Source of the DNA: Paenibacillus phytorum
GTDB lineage: Bacteria > Bacillota > Bacilli > Paenibacillales > NBRC-103111
Length of the DNA: 64,000 nt
Reading direction: 5' to 3'
NCBI RefSeq assembly: GCF_013141715.1
Contig: NZ_WHOA01000085.1
Span: forward strand, 124,001-188,000
The notes below the pieces were generated by a model. It made no database searches. It saw only the letters and a list, made by a program, of their open reading frames with translations, and was not told the DNA's origin. Made by a program: the position numbers and the translations under genes. Numbering within the stretch: position 1 is the stretch's first letter; each line of letters starts with the position of its first letter. Shown in pieces: positions 44,653-52,907 of this stretch.

Positions 44653-46158
44653 TTACTTTGTTTTCTTCCAATCATCCAACTGTTTCTGCATTTCAGCAAT
44701 GACCTTATCACTGCCCGCTTGTTTCAACTTGTCTTGGAATTCTTTTAATTTCTCGTCGGCACTCACAGTACCCGTTGTCAAACCTGGCAGGTATTGGTCG
44801 ATAACAGTAGCTATATTCGCAATTTCTGCAGAGACTGGGGTATTGTCGAATTTGTAACCCATTAGTGGAGATGGTTTAGCTGTCTCGTTTTCTTTCTTCG
44901 TTTGCTCCACAACGCTTGCGTCCATACCCTCAACGAGCGAGGCATTAAACGTGTTGCCGAATACCCAGCTAGCGTTAGGGTTATAACCAGCGTCTTTGTT
45001 TATTTTAATAACGTTATCGGATACCTTCGTATAGTGCTTTCCTTCCACGCCATAACTGATTGTGTTATAAAGCTCTTTATCCGTATTCAACAAATTAATA
45101 AACATCATCGCACGATCCGGATTCTTGGAACTCTTACTGATCGCCTGCATCGTCGTGATGATAGAGCCTGTGTTGGCGAATGTTTCTGTAATTGGTACAT
45201 AAATAATATCTTGTCCGCCGTTTGCTAATTTTGTTGAAACCTCGCCGCCTGGTTTAAGAACGTTGTGGTATTGGACTACAGCTTTACCTGTTTTCTCGAT
45301 GTCCGCTTTATTTTTGAGCGTTGCGGCGTTGTCATTGATATAACCTTTATCATGCCAGCTTTTCATCAAATCCAAATATTGTTTAAATTGTGGGGATTCA
45401 TAGTAATTAATCACTTTGTCCGGATTTTTGAGATCAACCCCGCCAAAATTACCTGTAATTCCCTCCAGCCCGTAAGTCCGCATCATGTTGCCGAATCTTC
45501 CGAGACGATCGCTGAGGAACGGAACGACATCCTTGGATTCGCCGGCTTTCACTTTCTGTAAGAAAGGTTCAATATCTTCAAGCTTTTTAATGGAAGCTGT
45601 GTCCAAGCCGTACTTGTCTGCGAACCTCTTTTGAATCATAAATCCTTCTTTATTCGTCACCGTTTGATAGTTTGGAATTCCATAGATTTTCCCTTGAATC
45701 TTGGTTGCATCCCAGACGAATTGCGGCATTGACTTTGCAAGTGTAGGCGCATTTTTGCTGATTAGGTCGTCCAGGGGCAAGAATGCTCCTTTGGATTGAT
45801 TTTGCACATAGTCCCAGTTCCAGTTAGACACCCAAGCAATATCGAATTTTTCACCGGAGGCAACGACCGTATTCATCTTTTGCTTGTAGTCTGCGAATGT
45901 TTGCGGCTGCAGCTTGACAGTCGCATTAATTTTCGCCTTCGTAATTTTATTGACGGCCTCTTGCACGGTTGCCAGATCCTGCGGAATGGCGCTCAATGGG
46001 AAATTCCAAATCAACTCGACAGGAGACAATTCTGCTTTTGCCGTCGAAGTCGGACTCGTTGTTGAAGTTCCGGACTTCGTACTGCCACCGCCACACGCCG
46101 TTAAAACCAAAGCCATACTCATAGCCCCGGCAGCTACCTTAACCAATTCTCTTTTCAA
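44653..46158 (-). CDS. ABC-transporter solute-binding lipoprotein, LplA-like
   Basis: 501 residues. Signal peptide and lipobox at the start: LVKVAAGAMSMALVLTACGGG, with the lipidated Cys near residue 22. A linker of Ser/Thr/Gly follows, then a sugar-type solute-binding fold (MNTVVASGEKFDIAWVSNWNW, AMMFINLLNTDKELYNTISYG); the C-terminal part resembles DUF3502 of LplA-like proteins. It captures oligosaccharides for the two permease genes just upstream. No ATPase gene is present; such importers usually share an MsmX-type ATPase encoded elsewhere. Confidence 0.9.
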   Translation of the reverse strand: MKRELVKVAAGAMSMALVLTACGGGSTKSGTSTTSPTSTAKAELSPVELIWNFPLSAIPQDLATVQEAVNKITKAKINATVKLQPQTFADYKQKMNTVVASGEKFDIAWVSNWNWDYVQNQSKGAFLPLDDLISKNAPTLAKSMPQFVWDATKIQGKIYGIPNYQTVTNKEGFMIQKRFADKYGLDTASIKKLEDIEPFLQKVKAGESKDVVPFLSDRLGRFGNMMRTYGLEGITGNFGGVDLKNPDKVINYYESPQFKQYLDLMKSWHDKGYINDNAATLKNKADIEKTGKAVVQYHNVLKPGGEVSTKLANGGQDIIYVPITETFANTGSIITTMQAISKSSKNPDRAMMFINLLNTDKELYNTISYGVEGKHYTKVSDNVIKINKDAGYNPNASWVFGNTFNASLVEGMDASVVEQTKKENETAKPSPLMGYKFDNTPVSAEIANIATVIDQYLPGLTTGTVSADEKLKEFQDKLKQAGSDKVIAEMQKQLDDWKKTK

Positions 46159-46193
46159 ATCGATTACCCCCTACTAAATGTTTTTTCGAACTG

Positions 46194-46208
46194 ATGTAAA
46201 CGTCTACA
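46194..46208 (+). promoter_or_regulatory. candidate CcpA (cre) site upstream of the binding-protein gene
   Basis: ATGTAAACGTCTACA, one mismatch to the cre consensus, 36 bases upstream of the lipoprotein start, in the 113-base gap after the permease gene. Confidence 0.4.
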
Positions 46209-46271
46209 TTTCATTTATATCAATTGCAGCTCCGCTAATAGCGCGCTGCAATGTGATAACGATCGTCTTAA

Positions 46272-47174
46272 TTAACCCTTAATTGCACCAACTGTAAGAC
46301 CGCTGATAAAAAATCTTTGGAACATCGGAAAAATGATCATCATCGGACCTGCCGCGAGCACCGCCATGGCCATTCTTGCCGACAGACTCGGGAAATCCGC
46401 CATATTGATGTTGACATTGACCGTACCGATATTATTGGACAAGAAATCAATTGTACTCATAATGCGATAAAGCAGCAACTGAAGCGGGACCAGGTTAGGG
46501 TTATCTATGAACAATAAACCCAGCCACCAATCGTTCCAATACTGGAACGAGATGAACAGCCCGATCGTAACGAGAGCGGGAATCGACAATGGAAGCACCA
46601 TGGTGAAAAAAATGCGCCATTCATTCGCGCCATCTATTTTAGCAGATTCGAAGATTTCAATCGGGAGTTTATCCATAAAGCCTTTCATCACCAGGATGTA
46701 AAACGGACTGAGCAAATAAGGAACAATGAGCGCCCAGAACGAATCCTTCAGGTGTAAATACTGCGTGACCAGTATATAAAACGGAACAAGTCCCCCGCTA
46801 AACAAACTTGTAAAAAAGACGTACATGGTCATGACCCGGCGATATCGGTAATCGCGCCTCGAAATCGTATAAGCCGTTAAGCTTGTGAGCAGTAAGCCGA
46901 TGAACGTTCCAATAACTGTGACCAGAATCGTTATTCCATAAGCATTCAGCAATGCATCAGGAGCTTGCAAAATGATCTTGTAGGCTTGTAGGCTAAATAC
47001 CTTCGGAAATAAATGATACCCTTTTTCGAGGAGAGATTTTTCATCCGTTAACGAAATGGATATGACCAGAACAAGTGGAACGATAAAAGCCAGAGATAAT
47101 AGACAGAAGAACACATTGATTACTCTCGCTGACCAATTAGATCCGTTTCTTTCTAAGCCGACCGAATTTGACAT
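46272..47174 (-). CDS. carbohydrate ABC-transporter permease, LplC/YtcP-like
   Basis: About 300 residues from the ATG at 47174, preferred because AAGGGGGG lies upstream; 47180 and 47201 are in-frame alternatives. Six membrane segments with the EAA loop (EIFESAKIDGANEWRIFFTMVLPLSIPAL) that docks the ATPase. The C-terminal QRFFISGLTVGAIKG is the standard ending of this MalG-like family. It overlaps the end of the first permease gene, so both form one membrane pore. Confidence 0.92.
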   Translation of the reverse strand: MSNSVGLERNGSNWSARVINVFFCLLSLAFIVPLVLVISISLTDEKSLLEKGYHLFPKVFSLQAYKIILQAPDALLNAYGITILVTVIGTFIGLLLTSLTAYTISRRDYRYRRVMTMYVFFTSLFSGGLVPFYILVTQYLHLKDSFWALIVPYLLSPFYILVMKGFMDKLPIEIFESAKIDGANEWRIFFTMVLPLSIPALVTIGLFISFQYWNDWWLGLLFIDNPNLVPLQLLLYRIMSTIDFLSNNIGTVNVNINMADFPSLSARMAMAVLAAGPMMIIFPMFQRFFISGLTVGAIKG

Positions 47175-47187
47175 AGACATTCCCCCC

Positions 47188-48102
47188 TTACCAAAGCGCA
47201 TTATCCTCGTTTATTTTTTTGATAACCCAGTTAGCGAGCAAGACCAGAACAAAGCCAATGACGGCTTGATAAAGCCCGATTGCGGTAGACATACCAATAT
47301 CGCCGACAACCTTGAGCGAACGGTACACATACGTGTCGATAACGTCTGTCGCGTTATACAGGAAGCTCGTATCGTTAGGGATAAAGTAAAACAAGCCGAA
47401 GTCGGAACGGAATATTTTACCCACATCTACGATGAATAAGATGACAATCAGCGGCGTCAGCAATGGCAGCGTGATACGGCGTATCATTTGCCACTTGGAA
47501 GCGCCGTCAATCCGGGCAGCTTCATAATAGCTCGAATCAATGGAGAGAATTCCCGCGTAGTAGATGAGCGTAGAGAACCCGACCGCTTTCCAAATTTGAG
47601 TCAGAACAATAATAAATGGCCAGTATTGCGCTTGCTCATACCATTTAATCGCCTCTTGTCCAAACATCCCCAGGATGACATTCATAAATCCATTCTGATG
47701 GTCGAGGAACCCGAATACGACGTAGCCGACAACCACCCAAGATAAGAAATAAGGCAGGAATAAAACCGTCTGATGCAATTTTATCCATTTTCTCGAAATT
47801 TCGTTCAGCAGGATCGATAGCGTCAATGCAATAACCAACGTTAAGAGAATAAAAGAAACATTGTAAAGAATCGTATTGCGTGTAACCGTAAATGCAGCAT
47901 CCGATTTAAAAAAGAACTGAAAGTTTTTAAATCCTACCCATTCGCTTCCCCATATGCCAAGATCGTACCGATAATTTTTGAAAGCAATCACTAAACCAAT
48001 CATGGGCAAGTAATTGAAAATCAATTTATACAGAATTGCCGGCAATGACATGACGAACAATTCCCGATTACGCTTGAAGTGTTTCCACTCCGTCTTTAGC
48101 AT
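47188..48102 (-). CDS. carbohydrate ABC-transporter permease, LplB/YteP-like
   Basis: About 304 residues from the ATG at 48102, chosen because GGAGGGGAGC precedes it. Six membrane segments, an N-terminal charged stretch (KHFKRNRELFVMSLPAILYKLIFNYLPM) and the EAA loop (SSYYEAARIDGASKWQMIRRITLPLLTPL) define the MalF-like partner. First gene of the transporter operon, directly downstream of the shared operator module at 48132-48240. Confidence 0.92.
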   Translation of the reverse strand: MLKTEWKHFKRNRELFVMSLPAILYKLIFNYLPMIGLVIAFKNYRYDLGIWGSEWVGFKNFQFFFKSDAAFTVTRNTILYNVSFILLTLVIALTLSILLNEISRKWIKLHQTVLFLPYFLSWVVVGYVVFGFLDHQNGFMNVILGMFGQEAIKWYEQAQYWPFIIVLTQIWKAVGFSTLIYYAGILSIDSSYYEAARIDGASKWQMIRRITLPLLTPLIVILFIVDVGKIFRSDFGLFYFIPNDTSFLYNATDVIDTYVYRSLKVVGDIGMSTAIGLYQAVIGFVLVLLANWVIKKINEDNALW

Positions 48103-48131
48103 TTGCTCCCCTCCTTGTGTGTTCAACCTTT

Positions 48132-48240
48132 GTTGTATGCCCTTATTATCACGATAAAACTGTATAAATTACTACTGTAATAAATGAAAAACGCTCTACT
48201 TTTCCCCCGCACAATACCGAAAACACTGTATTTTCAATAA
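48132..48240 (-). promoter_or_regulatory. shared promoter/operator module, copy C (upstream of the ABC transporter operon)
   Basis: Plus-strand order: TTGTATGCCCTTATTATC, ACTACTGTAATAAAT, GAAAAACGCTCTACTTTTC (from 48186), CCGCACAATACC, GAAAACACTGTATTTTC (from 48219). It lies between the regulator terminator and the first permease gene, 30 bases upstream of its start codon, and is nearly identical to copy B. Confidence 0.75.
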
Positions 48241-48263
48241 ATCCCCCGTTTATCCATAGAAAA

Positions 48264-48300
48264 AAAGCTTTCCAGGGGCTTATGTGCCCTAGAAAGCTTA
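48264..48300 (-). terminator. terminator overlapping the stop of the regulator gene
   Basis: AAGCTTTC-c-AGGGGC pairs with GCCCT-a-GAAAGCTT; on the minus strand seven T residues follow. The stem includes the stop codon at 48298-48300. Confidence 0.8.
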
Positions 48301-50586
48301 TTCATCGATGACTCTCTTGAAACGGTATTCTTTCGGCGTCGTACCAAACTTTTTCTTAAAAAGCTTGAAAAAATAGCTTTCATTACTATAACCGACCATT
48401 TCCATAATACGATTGATGCTGTAATCGCTGGTTTCTAACAATAGCAGCGACTTCTGCAAGCGGACATCATTCATGTATTCACTGATCGATTTCGATTCAT
48501 ACAATCTAAATTGTTTACTCACATGTGCAGATGACAACTTCATTGCGGCAGAAATGCTTTGAAGGCTCAAATTCAAATCTTGATATTGTTCCTCGATCAT
48601 TTCTTTGATGGTATCGATCAAGATCTGATTGGACTGTACTTTGACATCTTGGGAGCGCTGCTTCTGAATTTCTTGAAAGATCTCCAGAAAAAGGGCATAT
48701 ATCGGTTCCAGTGTTTCCTGCTTCAGTACGTACTGAAACTGCCATTTTAAGTCCAAATTGATTTGCCTAACGGCACGGCTATTCATTTCCCTCACCGCGT
48801 TGTTGACTAGAGCCAATAAATGCAGGATCGAATACATCATATTGTTATAATGCATTTCTCTTGATTGTTGAAACAATAGCTCCAATTGTTCTTTATAATC
48901 CTTTTCTTGGCCAGACATAATCGCTTCGGTAAATTTTTTCTCAGCATCAGCCGGGAACTGAAACGTAATATTTTCTTTATTATTTTGTACGAGCTCTGGT
49001 GTAATAACACTTCCCTTTCCGAAGATCATTCGATAAGATGCATTTTCCATGACATGACCATATTGCTGTGATATCTGTTGATATGGATCCACCGCGTCCC
49101 CGATTGAAACGGTAAGTGAAATCCCGTAGTACTGAAAGAGGGTTTGTTGAAGCTCCTTCACTATTTTATTCAAGTCAACCTTTTGCTGCGTACCAACGAG
49201 TAAAACAAAATGATCATTTCTCATAGACACAACTTCACAACTCATGCTCTTGGATACATGCTCCTTGGCAATGTTGGTTATCGCGAACTTATAAAGTCTC
49301 TTCTCGGAATCACTCGTCTCCGATTCATATTCGTGGAAATCATCGATTAGCAGCACACACACACGCAAAGGCTGGCTTAGATCAATATCCCAATCGACCT
49401 GCTGAATTTCTTCCGGCGTAGGTAAACTTGCATCTGAAATAAGTCTCCTCAAAGCGAAGGTTTTGAGCGCATCTTTGGTAATATGCTCTTCCTTTTCGTG
49501 CTTAATTAATTTATGCATGGCTTCTTGATATTCCGACGATATGAACTTCAGTTCATCCAGATCGGACCGCGTTTCTAATCCTTTGCGGCGGTTACCTGAC
49601 ATTTGCTCCAACATATTATTAATCGGACGATACAGTTTATACGCAATTATAAATGAGCCTATTACCGAAAAAATTAAAAATCCTACGATGATGGCCAAAG
49701 AGATCGTTCGCATTTTGCTCAGCTTTCCGAGTACGTTGTCGTAGGGCTGTACGCTAGCAATAGTCAAGTGGCTTTTGCTCGACGACATGAAGCTTATTAT
49801 TGATTTGTCTTTTCCTGTGCCATAAACAAAATAATCCTGTGTTTCACCGGCATTAATCTTGTCTTGAATCGCCTTCCTGATAGCCTCAGAGGCAGTATAA
49901 TTGCCCTGCGGCTGTGTCACTAGCGGAATCCCAGCCGTATCTGTAATAAAAATTGTACCTCTTATCTCCGCCGTAACTTTGTTAATATTATCAATGTTAT
50001 CAAACAGCCACGACGGCTTTGCTGTAACAATCAACTTACTTCCTGCCCTATTTTCATAAAGAAACATCGAGAATACCGGAGTAGCCATTGTTTCATTTGC
50101 GAGCGGGACAAATGTCAGCATCGGAATGTCTTTCTGAGAATGAATGTACGTATCGATCACACCGTTCATTCCGTCATCCTGACAATTAAGGCTGCTCAAG
50201 GTCGAATAATAACAACCCGTTTTGGCATTATAGATCGTTATACTTTGCAGAAACGATGAGTTCGTAACCGTTTTTTCAAGTCTGTTTAATTTTTGTACAA
50301 GCTCACCTTTATCCATATCTGCGATATTTGACAAATAGACAACATCTGGATCAAATTTTGTCGAAACGGTAATATTTTTCATAGTTTCATGCATATAGTC
50401 AATATTATATTTAATTTGCGACAGTACCTTTAAGTCCGCTTGCTGCTGCATTTGGATCATGGTCTTGTCCGAAATGTAATAAAGAAGCGTAGTACTTACA
50501 GATAAAAACACCACCATCAGCAAAGTAATGGAAAGAAGCAGCTTAAACAAATATTTTCTTGACTTATACATACGAAGTAGTTTCAT
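48298..50586 (-). CDS. membrane-anchored AraC-family regulator with extracellular sensor region
   Basis: 762 residues. Membrane segment about 13-35, extracellular sensor region about 36-295, second membrane segment near 297-320 (ISLAIIVGFLIFSVIGSFIIAYKL), a HAMP/coiled linker, a degenerate GGDEF-like middle (about 410-520, VCVLLIDDFHEYES, LTVSIGDAVDPYQQ) and a C-terminal AraC helix-turn-helix pair (about 660-758). This one-component form (like Bacillus/Paenibacillus YtrI/YesN-type AraC sensors) perceives a sugar outside and acts on DNA inside. It is directly upstream of the transporter operon and is the best candidate to bind the shared operator modules. Confidence 0.88.
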   Translation of the reverse strand: MKLLRMYKSRKYLFKLLLSITLLMVVFLSVSTTLLYYISDKTMIQMQQQADLKVLSQIKYNIDYMHETMKNITVSTKFDPDVVYLSNIADMDKGELVQKLNRLEKTVTNSSFLQSITIYNAKTGCYYSTLSSLNCQDDGMNGVIDTYIHSQKDIPMLTFVPLANETMATPVFSMFLYENRAGSKLIVTAKPSWLFDNIDNINKVTAEIRGTIFITDTAGIPLVTQPQGNYTASEAIRKAIQDKINAGETQDYFVYGTGKDKSIISFMSSSKSHLTIASVQPYDNVLGKLSKMRTISLAIIVGFLIFSVIGSFIIAYKLYRPINNMLEQMSGNRRKGLETRSDLDELKFISSEYQEAMHKLIKHEKEEHITKDALKTFALRRLISDASLPTPEEIQQVDWDIDLSQPLRVCVLLIDDFHEYESETSDSEKRLYKFAITNIAKEHVSKSMSCEVVSMRNDHFVLLVGTQQKVDLNKIVKELQQTLFQYYGISLTVSIGDAVDPYQQISQQYGHVMENASYRMIFGKGSVITPELVQNNKENITFQFPADAEKKFTEAIMSGQEKDYKEQLELLFQQSREMHYNNMMYSILHLLALVNNAVREMNSRAVRQINLDLKWQFQYVLKQETLEPIYALFLEIFQEIQKQRSQDVKVQSNQILIDTIKEMIEEQYQDLNLSLQSISAAMKLSSAHVSKQFRLYESKSISEYMNDVRLQKSLLLLETSDYSINRIMEMVGYSNESYFFKLFKKKFGTTPKEYRFKRVIDE

Positions 50587-50709
50587 TTTCGGCCTCTCTA
50601 ACTATTATGTCTAAATCAATGTTATCCATACTCATACTATAGATTGAACTGCTATCCTACCACAACTATAATATACTTGACTAATATTATAATACCATCT
50701 CTATGTTTC

Positions 50710-50758
50710 ATCAAATCGGACTGAATCTCTCAGACAGAGAACTTCAGTCCGATTTGAT
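50710..50758. repeat. orphan 16-bp perfect hairpin upstream of the regulator gene
   Basis: ATCAAATCGGACTGAA (50710-50725) pairs exactly with TTCAGTCCGATTTGAT (50743-50758), 17-nt loop. It looks like an intrinsic terminator but no gene ends beside it. In the 739-base gap 50587-51325 it is flanked by the regulator's promoter region and the degraded kinase; the rest of 50760-50925 has no recognisable feature. Confidence 0.75.
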
Positions 50759-50928
50759 TATGGTAATTCTCATTTTTTCATGATGCCGATCATCCCCTAT
50801 TTCCCTAATCAGATTCGGCTAACAGATTGTCAATTTCGGTCGCGGCACAGTCCAAGCCATCCTTGGCTGGCAGTTCACCCAAAGCCCACGATCATAGTCT
50901 GCCGGCGGGATTTTGCACTAATTTCCTC

Positions 50929-51269
50929 GAAATTCAACCATTATTGGTAAATGCTTTCTGCACGGTATTGTTCCTACACGTAAAGCAGGACAGATTATTA
51001 TTACGGGACTGCGTACGTCGGACGGGATCGTCATCACCGTTTCCGATAACGGGCAAGGGATTCCTGACGCTCAGCTCGTTAGTCTTCAGCAAAAACTGGC
51101 CAGCGGGGTTAATTTAGAGGAAAAGCATATTGGTTTAAAAAACTTAAATCAACGGATTAAATTACTATTTGGCGATGAATACGGGGTGTTCATTTCTGGA
51201 AATTTACACAAAGGCACAGCCGTATTTATCGTTATTCCTGAAAATAAAGACATCCATGACATCGTGTAA
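50929..51269 (+). pseudogene. degraded YesM/LytS-type sensor histidine kinase, ATPase domain remnant
   Basis: EIQPLLVNAF at 50929-50958 is the N-box of a HisKA_7-type kinase with the key Glu changed to Val. A one-base frameshift at about 50960 follows, then HGIVPTRKAGQIIITG, the G1 box DNGQGIP near 51045 and the G2 block GLKNLNQRIKLLFG near 51150, ending at the TAA 51267-51269. The sensor, membrane and dimer parts are missing. The plus orientation is opposite to the neighbours. It is the tail of a two-component kinase, perhaps once part of this locus's control. Confidence 0.85.
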
Positions 51270-51280
51270 GTCGCATTAAA

Positions 51281-51328
51281 TAAGAACAGCCGGTTAAGAG
51301 TCGCTTGACTCCTAACCGGCTGTTCTTA
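51281..51328. terminator. strong bidirectional terminator
   Basis: TAAGAACAGCCGGTTA-AGAGTC pairs with GACTC-c-TAACCGGCTGTTCTTA, loop GCTT. It ends the degraded kinase (+) and the RhaM-like gene (-), whose stop it touches at 51326. Confidence 0.85.
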
Positions 51329-51994
51329 CATCAATCGCTCCATTTTACGCCAAATCTGCTGTCCCTCTATCGCTTCTTCCCATAGATCAAAATGAGGGTA
51401 CATCACCTCGTGCCAATTATCCGGTGAATGCTTCGTGTTCAGCAATCCTTGACGTTGTATTGGGCTCATCCTAGCAGGTAACTCATGATAAGAGAATAAC
51501 AGTCTACCATGCGTACCAATCAAATACGTTTGATTAAAGCTGTTTGGTGACTCTTCTTGCTTTTGATAATGGTAATACACATAGCTCGACACCATCTCCG
51601 GTTTCAATCTGGCTATTGAGCCTACTCGTTCATCCATCGGGTGACTTCCGCGCCAAGATTCGGCGTCTTCAGGCATTCCATCATGAAACACGTCGATCAT
51701 GGGGATCGCCAATCTATGCAGCGTCTCATTTGAGCTGATATTATTATCTGGTTCAGCTGGCCACTTCTCCAGATATCGATCGAAGGAAACGGGCCAATCC
51801 CATGTTGAAGCACTCTGACCGCCTACTGCTTCGGCATAGACACAAACATACAGTTCGCAGGTAAACACCGCGACATGCCTTAAACCTGCAGCGGCCCATT
51901 CTTCATGAAGCGTAGTTGCATTTCCCTTCACGATTTGGTTGAATTCGTTTGCCGTTCCTCTACGCGCTTGTGAGTAGAACAGTAGTCTTTGCAT
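51326..51994 (-). CDS. RhaM-like dimeric alpha/beta-barrel protein, tandem domain, copy 2
   Basis: 222 residues. Same two-half layout as copy 1 (33895-34536): first half HEEWAAAGLRHVAVFTCEL with WDWPVSFDRYLEKWPAEPD and IPMIDVFHDGMPEDAESWRG, second half RVGSIARLKPEMVSSYVYYHYQKQEESPNSFNQTY with LLFSYHELPARM. Likely an anomer-converting enzyme for a 6-deoxyhexose or a related barrel protein. It is the last gene of the second block, 15 bases after the lactonase-like gene. Confidence 0.6.
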   Translation of the reverse strand: MQRLLFYSQARRGTANEFNQIVKGNATTLHEEWAAAGLRHVAVFTCELYVCVYAEAVGGQSASTWDWPVSFDRYLEKWPAEPDNNISSNETLHRLAIPMIDVFHDGMPEDAESWRGSHPMDERVGSIARLKPEMVSSYVYYHYQKQEESPNSFNQTYLIGTHGRLLFSYHELPARMSPIQRQGLLNTKHSPDNWHEVMYPHFDLWEEAIEGQQIWRKMERLM

Positions 51995-52008
51995 GCTGCT
52001 TCACTCTC

Positions 52009-52878
52009 CTACATGCCAAAATAAAATACTTTAGCATTGTGCATGCGTACATTCGCACGCTCCTTGTCGCTCCACTGCTCAGGCAGCAGCTGCTCGAATA
52101 ATTGAACAACATCGTGATAGGTACCCGCCATCAAAGCTACCGGCCAGTCACTACCGAACATAATACGGTTAGGGCCAAATCGTTCCGCAGTGTGACGAAT
52201 ATATGGTTTAAGTAGATGCAGATTCATCCCACCAGCGGGAGTGATCATGCCTGACCACTTGCAATACACATTAGGGAAGCTGGATAGCTCGTCGATGTTA
52301 GCTGACCAAGGTTCTAAATCACCACTCTGAATAGGTGGACCACCTAGATGGTTAATAACAGCTTTTAAGTGAGGTACGTATTTAAGGTATTTAAGTACGG
52401 TTGGTATCAGTTCCGGTCCGATCAGCAGGTCGATGGGAAAACCATCTTCCTCCAACAGGCGAAGATGCGCGATTAGACAATATGGCACTTGCTCTTTGCA
52501 CTGCTCGAAGACGGAACGGTCCAACCTGATCCCAACGAATTGCCGGTTGTTACGTAAACGTCTATATTCGTCAGCGAATGAATCTGCGAAAGGATCAAGC
52601 CAACCTACGACACCTAGGATTCGCTCATCTTTGCCTGCCATCTCAAGCAGAAATTCCGTCTCTGCCACTGTCGGTGCCGCCTGTACGGCGATAATTCCAC
52701 GTAAAGCATTATTATCTTCAAGACCAAACAGATCCGATGGTAAATAATTTTGATAAAGAACCGGATTACTCGGCTTAAGCCAATGATAATCGCCACGCTC
52801 CAGCCTCCAGAAATGGACATGGCTATCGAGATAGGCATGGTTAACATCTCTAGTAAATGATTGACGAATAGATGTCAT
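52009..52878 (-). CDS. amidohydrolase-2 family lactonase (L-rhamnono/L-fuconolactonase-like)
   Basis: 289 residues. The metal motif HVHFW (His20, His22) followed by RLERGDYHWLKP is typical of the COG3618 lactonases; VINHLGGPP near 177 and FGSDWPVALM near 242 supply the other His and the Asp. Such enzymes open sugar-acid 1,4- or 1,5-lactones made by aldose dehydrogenases in L-fucose and L-rhamnose oxidation. Its place between the RhaM-like and barrel genes, with an AKR dehydrogenase at the operon head, supports this. Block 1 has no counterpart. Confidence 0.85.
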   Translation of the reverse strand: MTSIRQSFTRDVNHAYLDSHVHFWRLERGDYHWLKPSNPVLYQNYLPSDLFGLEDNNALRGIIAVQAAPTVAETEFLLEMAGKDERILGVVGWLDPFADSFADEYRRLRNNRQFVGIRLDRSVFEQCKEQVPYCLIAHLRLLEEDGFPIDLLIGPELIPTVLKYLKYVPHLKAVINHLGGPPIQSGDLEPWSANIDELSSFPNVYCKWSGMITPAGGMNLHLLKPYIRHTAERFGPNRIMFGSDWPVALMAGTYHDVVQLFEQLLPEQWSDKERANVRMHNAKVFYFGM

Positions 52879-52907
52879 GGATTACATTCTCTCCTCATTA
52901 ATACATC

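Noticed and set aside
48298-50586. Response regulator (YesN) paired with the degraded kinase
   Set aside because: The protein has two membrane segments and no receiver domain, so it is a one-component sensor-regulator rather than the kinase's partner.
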